From NCBI GenBank assembly GCA_019649035.1, contig BMAT01001854.1:382257-406369 (forward strand): a stretch of 24,113 nucleotides of DNA, read 5' to 3'. Of the stretch, positions 11,601 through 23,600 are shown piece by piece. Under the pieces are notes generated by a model. That model was not told the origin of the DNA. It did not search any database and saw only the letters and a program-made list of their open reading frames with translations. The stretch is from Elysia marginata (taxonomy: Eukaryota; Mollusca; Gastropoda; Plakobranchidae). Each line of letters starts with the position of its first letter. The first letter of the stretch is position 1. The position numbers were made by a program, and so were the translations under genes.

Positions 11601-14600
11601 TGGAGACTGCATGAACTCGTATGCTGTTTTATTGATGCGTAAGTTTTGTGTGGAAATTTTTTTTCTATTTTTCGGGGGAAGAATTTTAAATTTATAATAC
11701 ATATTTGGTTTGCATATAATTAGAACATTTTTACGACAACAAAACAAACTGTACAAAGCATATATATACATGCATTATGATAATTATTGAATGTATATGC
11801 TTTTTTTTTATTGATGCATAAGTTTTGTGTGAAAATTTCTTTTCTATTTTTTTTATTGGAAGAATTTGAAATTTATAATACATATTAGATGTGCATATAT
11901 ATGTAGAAAATTTTTTAGTACAAGAGACAAACAGCAAGAATTGTAATTTTTGTTAATTATTGAACTTAGAAAAATGTTGTTTTCACAAAGTTTGCTTTGT
12001 TAAGTCTTTTCTCGTGGAAATATTCAGTTGGATGTCATGCAGACCTACCAAAAATAATTAATTCAGAATCTAGTGTACAAGTAAATTAATAAACCTAGCA
12101 GTTCAAATTATGCTTTGGTTCAACCTAAAGCTGTACCCACCATTTACAAATTTCTAGCAATATGCTCATATCTAGATCCCTAACTTACATGTTTAGCTGC
12201 CTTCTACTGACAATTGCTGTCACACCTCTGAAAGACATTGATGGTTGAGTGAGCATATAATTTGCTGTAAATGAAAGACAATATCTGATTCTTTCACAAT
12301 CACAGTAATCTTTTGTTGTGTTTCAGAACAGTGGGAGATGCAATAAACAAAACCAAAACCAATAAATCTTCCTCGACCAAAGAAAATATTTTAATTGAAT
12401 AGCGAGTCAAAGGTTTTCTTTTCTTACATCGTAATCGTAATCTTTTTCCATTTCAGAGGCCAAGTCATGTGCTGATGGTTTGTTTCAGGAAGTTCTTGGG
12501 CGAAAAGATAAAGCAGACTCCACACGCAATGCTCTTAGTGTGATTCAGAAGTTCCGGTTTTTGTTCCATTTGCCATTAAATATACAGAGAAACATTCAAA
12601 AGGTATTCCAGTCATTTGCTGCTTGAAAAGAGAAATTTAATTTTGTTTTTTTTTCCACTAAAAGTTGCTGCCTCCATTTATTTTTCACATATTTTATGAA
12701 TAGTGAAAGGTTAAAGACGGCTTAAAGAGTTGCCTTGTTATATCCATAATAACTAAGACTTGGCAAAATTTTAACACAAGATAGGGCACTTCAGTCACCT
12801 TTATTAAAAGTGACTATGTCCAATTATGTTACAGATAAAAAAAACAACTCCTATTCAGCTGGTATGGCAATGTTACATTCTTGGATTGAACCTCCTAGGT
12901 TATAACTTATATTGCGTCAAATTAAAAAAAATAATTTGAAGCTATAGAAATGATAGTTTGTGGATCAACTTGTCAAAGGTCATTTAAAATCCCTGTATAA
13001 ATTAGCATTTTTGAAATTTGTAAATGTCTAAATAGAGTTTATTGAAAAGAAACTTGTTCAATTTACTGATTTTTATGCCACAAGTAGGTTGAAATAATAT
13101 TTAATAAAATTGATTTGATGTAACAGTTGAAATATCATAAGCAACTAAAACAAAATTGTGCATTTCTTAGGGGGATTACAACATGGTGATCAACGACTAT
13201 GAGAAGGCAAAGTCTTTGTTTGCAGAAACAGAAATTAAGATCTTTAGAAAAGGTAAGTTGTTATTCATAATATTTGACCTAAAAATGTGAGGTCACCATC
13301 GTAAATCAGGCACAAGTTAAAATTTTTTGCATACTGTCATTCTTCTTTATTAAAATTTTATTCTAGGGCCTTGAATAGATTCAAATAATTGTAACTCTAG
13401 CTTATCTGTGCCTTGAATTATGCCAATTAAACAGACAAAATAACGGTTTATCACAACTATAGTCAATACTCTTCTTAGATTAAGACCACTGGTAGAAAAG
13501 TATACAGTTCTCAATCCAAATTGGCTTTTGATAAACTGAAGGATGTCAGACATTTTATGGACATATACATAGTTTGTCCAAAAAAAAAAAAAACAACGAA
13601 AAATATGAAGGCTTAAAATGTTCAAATTTAAATCACAGACATTGACATGTTGGCAGCATTTGACTGCATCAAAGGAAAGCCTTTCTTGATGCTCTAGAGA
13701 CCATCAGTAAAGATGAGATCAGAATTACTACTTTTGAATAATGCAAAATCAAAGGGGCCCACAAAAAGAGACCTTCCACAAGCAGCATTGGCATATCACA
13801 GAGAGACAGCCTTTGTTCAGCGCTATTTGTAATCTATCAAGAACTTGCACTGAGAGATGTACAAAACAGCATTGACAAATAATGAATGAAATAAATACCA
13901 AAACCGATTTCTGAAATTTCTAAAGGTTATGTACAATTTTTCATTTCTACAAAGTAAACGATAAAAACAAGGAATCATAATAATGCCTAAGGATTGTCAG
14001 ATTGTGCCATATGCTTCCTTTTACTAAAGGTGTACATGTCAAATGCGGCAGTCACTTACCATCATGCTTTCTCCAGCTAAAATGACATTATGATCATTTT
14101 GTTTCCAATCTGCAGTGTATCGTGAAGTTGAACGAAGAATTGCAGGCTTCAGAAACATGCTGCACAAAAGGTTGAAAGATACACACAATACTCTAGATGA
14201 GCAGAAAAAGTTAATAAGGTAAGACACACCATGAATGAAAACAATTTTACTTATTTTACTTTCCTGTAACTAAAAAAAAAATCTTGAAATCAAAAGATGA
14301 ATCTCAGGTAAAATGTGACCTTCTTTTGCAAGAGCAATGCTTTGTGTTTATCCATCCTCACACGTTTTGGCTTAAAATTACATTTTATCTCAATATCTCA
14401 TGGGATAATTATTACAATATAATTATAATGTGCATTGTTCTTTTATATTATCTATAATTGTTCTAAAAACTTTGAATGGTAATGACCAGGTACCTAGTCA
14501 GCCTTGAGTACAAGGGGGACCCAGCCTGGGAATGTCTGGACAACCAGCAGAACTGGCTTGTGGAGCTTCTAGATGATTGCAAGGACGACCACATTGAAGA

Positions 14601-17600
14601 GGGTGAGTCCCCATACTAGCCTTCAGTCTAGTGTTGCATAGGAACTGAAATCCAAGTTTTGTGAGGTGGAGGAGGGGTCATTATTCAAGCATCATAGAGC
14701 AAGTGATGTCTAAGTATACTCTATGGCAGAACTTTAGGATCCAAGCATTGTGTAGCTTATGAAATCCAAATATTGCAGATCAATTCAAACTAAATTATTT
14801 TAAGGCTACTGGTACAAAATATTGCATAATAATTTATGTTACAATTTTACAAGTTTTCTCTAGGAGCAAGAGGCAGTCAAATGTAATGTGTGTTTTAATA
14901 AACGCATTGCCATCTTTTTCATTTTGATTTTTTAAAATGTATTATTTCTTTCTTTCTTTGGGTGGTGATGAGGGGTATTTAACATTAAGAGCTTGAATTT
15001 TTTACACTTAGCTGTATAATTTCAAAGAAGAACAACAGTTGACAAAGTAAAGGTAAAGGAAGTCCCATACTCGACATGAGCGTAGGGGAACAAGGAGCAG
15101 GGTCCTTGTTTTTCTAGGCACACGGCATAGTGAGGTAGTTTGCCATTGCTTTCCTCGCCGCCTTTACTTTCGCCGAGTCTTAAGAGACCTAGCTACCCAT
15201 CAAGTGCTGGGTGGGCACAGGGGAGCAAATAAAATTTAGCCCGGAATGGGGATCGAACCCGGGACCTCTCAGATAGCGGTCAACCGCCCTACCGATTGCG
15301 CCACTGCTCACCCTTAAAAATTCAATTATTGTGGAACAGTTGGTATCTTTGTAATGAGGCATAATTAATGTCAGAATATTGAAGTGCGATTGTCTTTTTC
15401 AAAGGATCAGGCTGTTATGTTGTAATTGAAAAAATGCAATGATTGTAAATGACGCAGTGACTTACCTTCTTGAGAAATTATTGAGTTTTGACTTTTAACC
15501 TTTTTTTTTATGAATTGTTGTAAAAAATAAATTATTTAATTCAATGAGAGCAATTAAAAAACCTGCTTTTGTATTTGGTGTTAAGTTCTGCTTCAATGTT
15601 GATCAACATGGATTAAACAACAGCAAAATCTACATAAGACCCTGTCATATAAAAATGCTTGGAACTTAAAAGATACCGACTCCATCCTACAAGTATTTGA
15701 GTCTTCACAGCTCACCTGGAACCAAAATCTTTTTTTTTCTGTGCTTGCTTGAAAAAGAATTTGTTCACTTCCATAAAATACTAGGATAAAAATTTGCTTC
15801 ATTCCAAATAAAAACTCCTGGCCCTCAAGATTATTTGTTATCCCATTTGGAATTCATAAAGAGTTGCATTTAGGAATAATGAACTAGATACTAGAGATTT
15901 ATGCCATTACTCAGTTTACTGATAGGTTTTTTCTTTGAATATAAACAGAGTAAGGTAATTGTCATTGAGTGTCTGCCAGTAGTTTTAGAACATCATGCCG
16001 TCCCTCCCTCATGTAAGGCCTTTTAACACTGCTCCTACTGTTTACTCTCGCAGAAAAGAATGGGATGCAATCTGACCATCAGACCAGTACCCCAGGTGGA
16101 CCACAATGGAAACCTGTCAACAGAGTCAACAAATCGCCCATCAAATCTGGTATGGGCAGGACAAAACTTTTTTATGTTATTTCAAGTCCACCTCTTCATG
16201 AAATGGAAGGCGCAAAGTGAATAATTATGTTTTATTTAAAATAAAAAAAAGAAATGTAACTTCTTTACTTTTACAAAAAGAAAACATACATCTACAGAGT
16301 TACCAACGAGTAACATTTAAAATGTTCAGATGTACTATATGACTTGGTTTTTTTTTTATATTTAAGCAAAATATACTTTTGAAGCCTTCTATTAGTAAGG
16401 CCTGTATCTTTAAGAGATCTATAGCACAGCAGAGAGACGAGTGGACCAAGCTTACAGGGAGGATTCGAGAAGCAGCCGAGGTGTCCCAGTCGGAGCACTG
16501 AGATGCGAAAGGCCCTAAGTCAAAAGTCAAGTATCTTTAAGAATACTTTTTTTTTCTGTTACAGGAATCAAACGAGAATCAAGTTTTTCCTCTCTTTCTT
16601 CATCTGATCAACAAGGTGAGAAACAGGCTGTATTGAGTTTTACATTTCCTTCCCTTGAAACACTGAATACATAAACCATCTACTTTATATTATGCAAAGG
16701 ATGTTCTTAAACGAGTCACAGTTTTGTACTTGAACTTCATATGGTTGTATTAAAAAAAGGAAAAAGATGTTATGGTGTAAGAGGGAAATCTTAAAGGACT
16801 TTTGAGAGAATAAAAGTTTGGTGCATTTTTGTACATCTTCATTTTTTTTATTCTACTTCTAGCTGTTTGGAGATTCCGTACACCTCAAAAGGTACTCTTC
16901 ATTGAGGACATCACAGAAATTATGCTACAAAACTTCCCAGATTTCTGGCGTCTGGGTCAAAGCTACTTTACTCGAGAGGTAAAATCTTGTAAATCATGAA
17001 ATTACTGTGTGCAAATAAAAGAGAAAGCAAAGTATATGAAGGAGAAAAAAGAAGATAAAGTTAGGAAGGAAAGAAAGAAAACAAGAAAAGAAAATGCAAC
17101 AATTGTGTTCTAGGGGAGAGGAAAAGAAGAAAGTGTGTGTTTAAAAGTAAAAAATTTGTGTAATTTTAAGCTTGTGTTTTTGGTCAGAAAAGTCTTGTAC
17201 CATACAACCTTTAAAAGTAAAAAGTAGATTAAATATTGCAGGACTTAAATGTTTTCTTTGTAGTTTTATAAGAAGAAAATAAAGTTTTACAGACCTTTCA
17301 ACCTTGAATAAGCCAAGTTTTTTTACTCTTGTCTGATTTGTTATGGCTATATGCTATAGAAATTTACAAAACTGTACACCACTTTGTTTTTGTTTGTTTC
17401 AGAAATCAGATAAAGGTGTCAAGATTGATACAAGCAAACACAGTAAAATGAAGGTTTGTACAAGCATAAATTAAACATGGGTAGTTTCCAAGACCACGGA
17501 GGGACTAAATGAACTAATGCAGAACGTGAAGAAATTTAGCCAGAATAAAAATCTCCTCCTGAATGCCAAGAAAACAAAAGTAATGGATTCAGACAAAAGC

Positions 17601-20600
17601 ACTGCTTCAAGTATTTTAATATACAAGGAGGCACTGGAAAATGTCACTCACTTTAACCTCCAGGAGCAAACATTGAGGCTGATGGAAAGATAACTCTGGA
17701 CATAAGAAAGAGATTGGCTATTGCAACCTCTAAAGTAAAATCTATGATGAACATCTGGAAAAGCCAATCGACTCCTCTTAAAATGAGAATTTTGAAATCC
17801 TGCATCTTCCCAGTGGCTACATACGGATGCGAAACTTGGACGCTAACAAAAAGAATTGTGGAAAAAATAGATGCATTTGAAATGAAATGCTACAGAAAAA
17901 TACTTAGAATTCCATAAACTGCAAGGAGAACAAATCAAAATATCCTACAAGAGCTCGGCATGAAAGAACGCCAGCTCCTTAAAAATATAAAGCAACTAAA
18001 ATTGAAATATTTTGGACACGTCATCAGACACAACAACCTCGAAAAATTGTGTCTAGAAGGAGCAGTGGAGAGCAGGAGAGGCAGAGGCAGAACAAGAAGG
18101 AGATGGACTCAAGACATTTCTGACTGGCTTGGCTTTTCTGTAAGGGAAGCGAGTATTCTTGCGTAAGACAGAGACGGTTTCTGCTCAGCTGTGTGGAAGG
18201 CTACGTCCTACAAGGATCCACCATGAAGAAGAGAGTTTCCATGTTACCATGCTTTTAAAATATAGTGCAGTGTCCCTTTTCTGATTTGCCATTTAAAAAC
18301 CCACTTAAAAAGTATTTAAAAATTTAAATCTAGAGCAGAACTGAAAATCCGGATTAGACAAATTTGGAGATAAAATTTTGAAATAAGGAAAGAAGGAGAG
18401 AGAAAAAAGAAAACTCATATAAAATTATTTGTTTGAAAAAATTTTCTTTTTTATAATCAGATGTTACCAGAAACTCTTCATGCTCTCTTGGTTTTTCCTT
18501 CTGATTTTTAGCAAATGATGACGGAAGTCGTATCCCTCTTCTCAAACTATGTGAGAGCAGCTTTCCTACCAGAATCCTTGGAGGGCATGCCAGAGGCTGA
18601 GAGAGAAAAGTTTGGCATCTGGCCAAAGTCCAGTAAACAGGAGCACATATCTGGCAACTCGCTGCCAAGCTGTGTGCGCAGTATCAGGTGTGAGAGGGGG
18701 CAGAGATCAGGGATTTTTTTTTAGCAATGGGGTTTTAACCTCAAACCATGTTTTTCGGCTCCCCTGTTTTAAACCTCCTTTGCTATGAGTCTGAGTCAAT
18801 GCTTAAAGGTAGGAAAAAAAATTCAGATTTTTATCTCTGTCTTGAAGGCACCGCTGAATCTAGCATTTATTAAATCAATTTTCAGGTTTAGTTTTTGTCA
18901 TTTGAGCTAAGGTTTTTATAATCTGCTTGAAGACGTGAATCTAGCATTTCAGGTTCAGTTTTTGTCTTCTAAGAAATGTTGTTCAACCAGTCCTAATGAG
19001 TTGCATGTATGAATTTTCACACCATACGACAAGGCTATTTTAAACTGTTAATTTTACTGAGCTTCCAAGTCTTGAAAATTTCATGAAATTATCAAAACTC
19101 TGTTTAAAGATACTAGGTTTTGTTGGTGGATTTAAAGTACAGAGAAGAAGAGGAAAAATATCTGCTTTGAAGGGGTGTTTTTTTTAAAGGAAAATGCGAC
19201 CCATCGGATTCCTTTTTTGTTTATTAGTGACAAATGTATATTTTTATTATAAATTGTAAATATTTGTATTTCATTTAACCTTTCCATCACCCAACATCGT
19301 AACTTCCGTTTGTTATTTCCCTCACAGAAATTGTGCCAACTTTTTGTCTAGCCTTGATACTCATGGGGATTCTATGATTGTGCTGAAAGACTTAGCATTT
19401 GATATGCGTACCAATTGTATGTTTACACTGCTGAAGCAAGCTATATCAGGTAATCCATGTTTTAACAATTTAAGTTCTTTTCTTCAATTCATTTTTAAAA
19501 CACATTTATTGTAAATGTAAGGCAACCAGGGTAAATCTGGCTCTAGTCAGAAGTTTGACTTATTGAGTTCATCAACATTTCCTTAAATTGTAATCAATGC
19601 ACTTGAAAACATTGAAAAAAAATTACTATAACTGTAGCTCATCTATGTCATGAATCATTCTAGTTTGAAGGCAGAGAATAATTATGGTTAACTATCATTA
19701 AATTGTTATATTTAAAGGTTTCTAAGTTAAAATTAGTCCAAACCATTTGTGCCTGGTGCACCTTGGTTGATCCTTTCAAAATTTAACACAAAATTTTTTA
19801 ACGATTTAGTGAGGTCCTGCATATGTGATACGTACCCTATGCATGTAAGAGTGTTTCAGACAATAGAAAAAAATATTGGTAAATAGAAGCCCTGTGTATT
19901 CAAGAATTTTTTTTTAATCCTGTGGAATAATCAGGTACTTCATTTGAGTAGGAATAGTTTTTCTTACAACCCAATGACCTATTTGCTCTGCATATAAACA
20001 ATCTAAAATATTGTTTTATGATTCAAAGTATTATTTTTGTTTTCTTTTTCATTCTAGATGTGAAATGTCTTCACACAAAGGAGACTTGGGTCGTTGAAAC
20101 AGACGACCAGAGTGGGGGAACAACACAGCTAGTGAGTAAATATTGATTTATGCAAGTGCTCAATAATTTCCTTGGGAATAGTCTCTCTATTGTAGTATTT
20201 ATGAAAAGCTTAATACCTCTTAAGCCTACAACTGTGTGCAACTGATTCGTATGGATTCTGGTAGCTTACAAAAATTCTGCAAGGGTATTTTTTCAATGTG
20301 ATGTCTTCATTGCTTTCTTGCTCTATGAGTCGAGGGACACATTTTTAAAGCAATAATCAGCTGCTTCTTTAGTTTTAGATAAGGGAGTTGATGATTTGGA
20401 AATGGAGTTTTGAGTAGAGGAGGGTATAAAGACAAATATGTAACTTTTCCGACAGTGTTGGAAAGGCTTAATAAGACCTATTTAAAAGTTTTTCTTTTAA
20501 ACAAGTTCCAACTATTTTTAAAGGCTCTGTTACAGGTCTTTAAAGAGATTGTACTGGTATTGTAAAAGTCTCATCATTAGCACTGCCAAGTGCAAATAAA

Positions 20601-23600
20601 GTGCAATTGAAAGTGAGGAAGAGAGAACTTTTTTGTTTGAACTTAATTGAGAAAGAGGCAGTTTTTACTAACTGATTGATTCCTTTTTCTGTGAGTTTTG
20701 TTTCTAATCTTAAATAATGGGTAGCCAGAGTAAATTCCAACCAAAAAGCTGCCAAAATGATGTTGATAGATTATTCAACAAAATGCTATGGCTACTGCAC
20801 AAAGTGTAAAGTTACTTCCCTGTGTCACACAAAGCTCTCTGAGAAAATTTTAACTATTTGCATACATTGTGTAAGTTGTTCAAGATTAATTTGTAAATTT
20901 CGTTTGCTGCTTTGTAAATCCTCCTCCTCCTCCTCCTCCTCCTCATCGCTATTATAAATCTACTCACACAGAAACTGGGCTTTTACCTTTGTTCCTGAGT
21001 CTTTGACTTTCAGGAGCATATTTTTATGCTGTCATAATAGTTTTTTTCCCTTGAAGCTGTCCTGTAAAGACTACATATTTTTTCGGTCATTCTTGTTCCC
21101 ATTCATACTTGCCATACTATAAATAGTTAAGCTCCGTAAAAATAATATTACTACAAAAATGCTAAAATAACATTTTTTTCTGTTTTTTTTTACAGCCAGC
21201 ACTGTTTGAAAACATAGTAAATGAAGCCATTCAGCATTTACATGAAGTTGTTGTCATGAATAAACCTTCAGAACCTGAGGTGAGTTTTTAAACAAAATTT
21301 TACTCTACGAGCTGGGTTTCTTTTTTTTATTTGGGTGATAAATATGAATATCATTCTGTGAAATCCAAAAATTGACATTTTGCCTTGATGAGTATCCTGA
21401 TACAAGCAAGCCACTTGCGATACTTTTCCTTTTCTTTAGCTCTTGTTTAAAACATCTGAGACAATGGTGTAAACTATAACAGGCAGTGGTAATGGACCAT
21501 TGTGTTAAAACCATAATAGATAATAGTGTTTAAACCATAATAGACAATGGTGCTGAAACCATATGAGACAATGTAGGAGACAGTGATGATAGACAATGGC
21601 ATTGATAGACAATACAACTAAAAATGGTGATAGACTATGTTTTTTTAGCTTGTTTTTATTTTTCAGCAGATGTACTTGACTCGTTCATCTTATTTTCCCC
21701 ATTTGTCGGTTCTTTTTTTCTTGTCTACCTCAAATGTTTATTGGTGTGGCATAGAAAAATTAGGTGCCCCAGCACTCTGTATCCCTTTTATGGCCAAACT
21801 CTGCTTTTATGAGTACATCTTATGAATCTTGATTTTTTAAAAAAGTTTCCAAGGGCATTAAATGATTGCTGTGAAAATCAAGCCATCTAATCAAAGTTTT
21901 TGTAAAGTTGAAAGATTATGATCAATACGCAAAATGTTTGTTTCAATCAGAGCGTAGTGAGTCTTGGACAACATGAAAACTGTAATACAGTCTCATATTT
22001 TTTATTTTAAAAGAAAAATAAGTGGCACAAAGAATTTTTCTTTTATTCATGGATTTTAGGAACTATTGTTCTGAAATATTTTTCTAACTCCCACTGTCCC
22101 TGTGTTTCAGATCTTCAGTCAGCGCCCCATCCAGAAGGAGGCCACTGTGCTGTGCAGTCAACTCTTGCAAGCCTTCTCTATCTGTATGGAGCAACTGGTT
22201 TTCAGTCCTCCGCTGCAGAAAAAAGAGACAAAACAGTGAGTGGTGTTTGAATTTGTTGTGTGGATGGCTGAAGTAATGCCTCTCAAACCTCCAATCTTAA
22301 CATTGTCTGGGTTTTTTTTTTTTTGCATATCTAAATTTGTCATTTTTCTCAACAGTCAAATTGCCTCAACTAGAACCCAAGATATAGCTTTCTATAGGTA
22401 GAAAGATAGAATGACATAAATTAGGGAAGAGGACCTTTAATTTTAAAGACAACTGAACAAATCTAAAGCATGGTGGTTTTACTAAAATAAAAATTAGAAA
22501 CATGAGTAAACAGTTATTTTCATCTAACATGGTGCTAAAATGGCTAAAAGCTTGAAAACTAAGTGGTACCATTTAAACTACCTTTAAAAGTGTATAGCTC
22601 AGTTTGCTCCTTTGTGACCTTGACCTAGTTCTCCTAGGTGGCCAAATATACATGTAGTTGATGTGTAGGAGACCAAAAAGTATTGGGAGCTGTATGTTTA
22701 GGATGTCTTCGTGTCTCTTTTCCCCTTTAACCCTAAGAATGGAGTTCTTAATGTTGTGCTTGCTGTTTTAAAAGGAAAGCTTTGTCAAAATGGACCAAAG
22801 TCTAAATATTTATGTTGCAACTTTTTGTTGTTGTTGGAAATATAGTTTCAGGAAATGTTTTCAGGAAACAAAGGCTTTTATTTCAGAAGATAAGAAAGTC
22901 AGAAAAGAATGTTTTTGTCAACTTTATAATTTATTCAGTTTTAAGATCTCCTTCACTGTAACTGGCTGTAATTAATTAATAAAATCATTGAACAACTCTA
23001 ATACTGAAAATAAGAAACTGATTAAGTTTTTGAGCAAGAAACTGTTTTTGGGATTTTTTTAATATTATTGTTAGGTAATTTTATTCAATAAATATCATAA
23101 GATCACAATTACATGCGGAACTTTTCTTTTTTTTTTTTCAGGGTTAAGGTTGTCATAGGCCAGGAGGTGGAGTTAGAGCAGCATGGAGACCCAATTCCTT
23201 CTTTGGTAAGAATTTTGTTTAAAAAAAAAAATAGTTAAAAAAAATATTTTTAGGTCAACACTAACAATCTGATTGAATACAGTTATGGAATGATTTTTGT
23301 CAAGTGCACTAAAATTTTGATGCTTTATTGCTGCTGTGTATGGTGAAATTAGTGTTATGTCTTTTTTTTTCATTGTTTATAGCTGATTTTTCATCCTTCT
23401 AAGTTCTATTTCTACTTGTGGTGTCTTTTTTATTATTCATATATAATATATCATCCATCTTACTGTTTTTGAAAATGACTTCAAGATTACAAATTTCATA
23501 TACAGTAATTGCTGTACCTCAGATACATAATCTGTTAAAATACTTTTATGGCAACCACTATGTGATATATGAATTTTCAAACAGTAAAGATAGTTATTGT

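Noticed and set aside
16292-16530. Two overlapping minus-strand open frames
   Set aside because: They are shadows of the GC-richer patch in intron 12. Neither looks like a protein family.
17714-18166. Adjacent 67- and 68-codon plus-strand open frames as real genes
   Set aside because: They are pieces of one decayed LINE reverse transcriptase in the same frame, separated by an in-frame stop.
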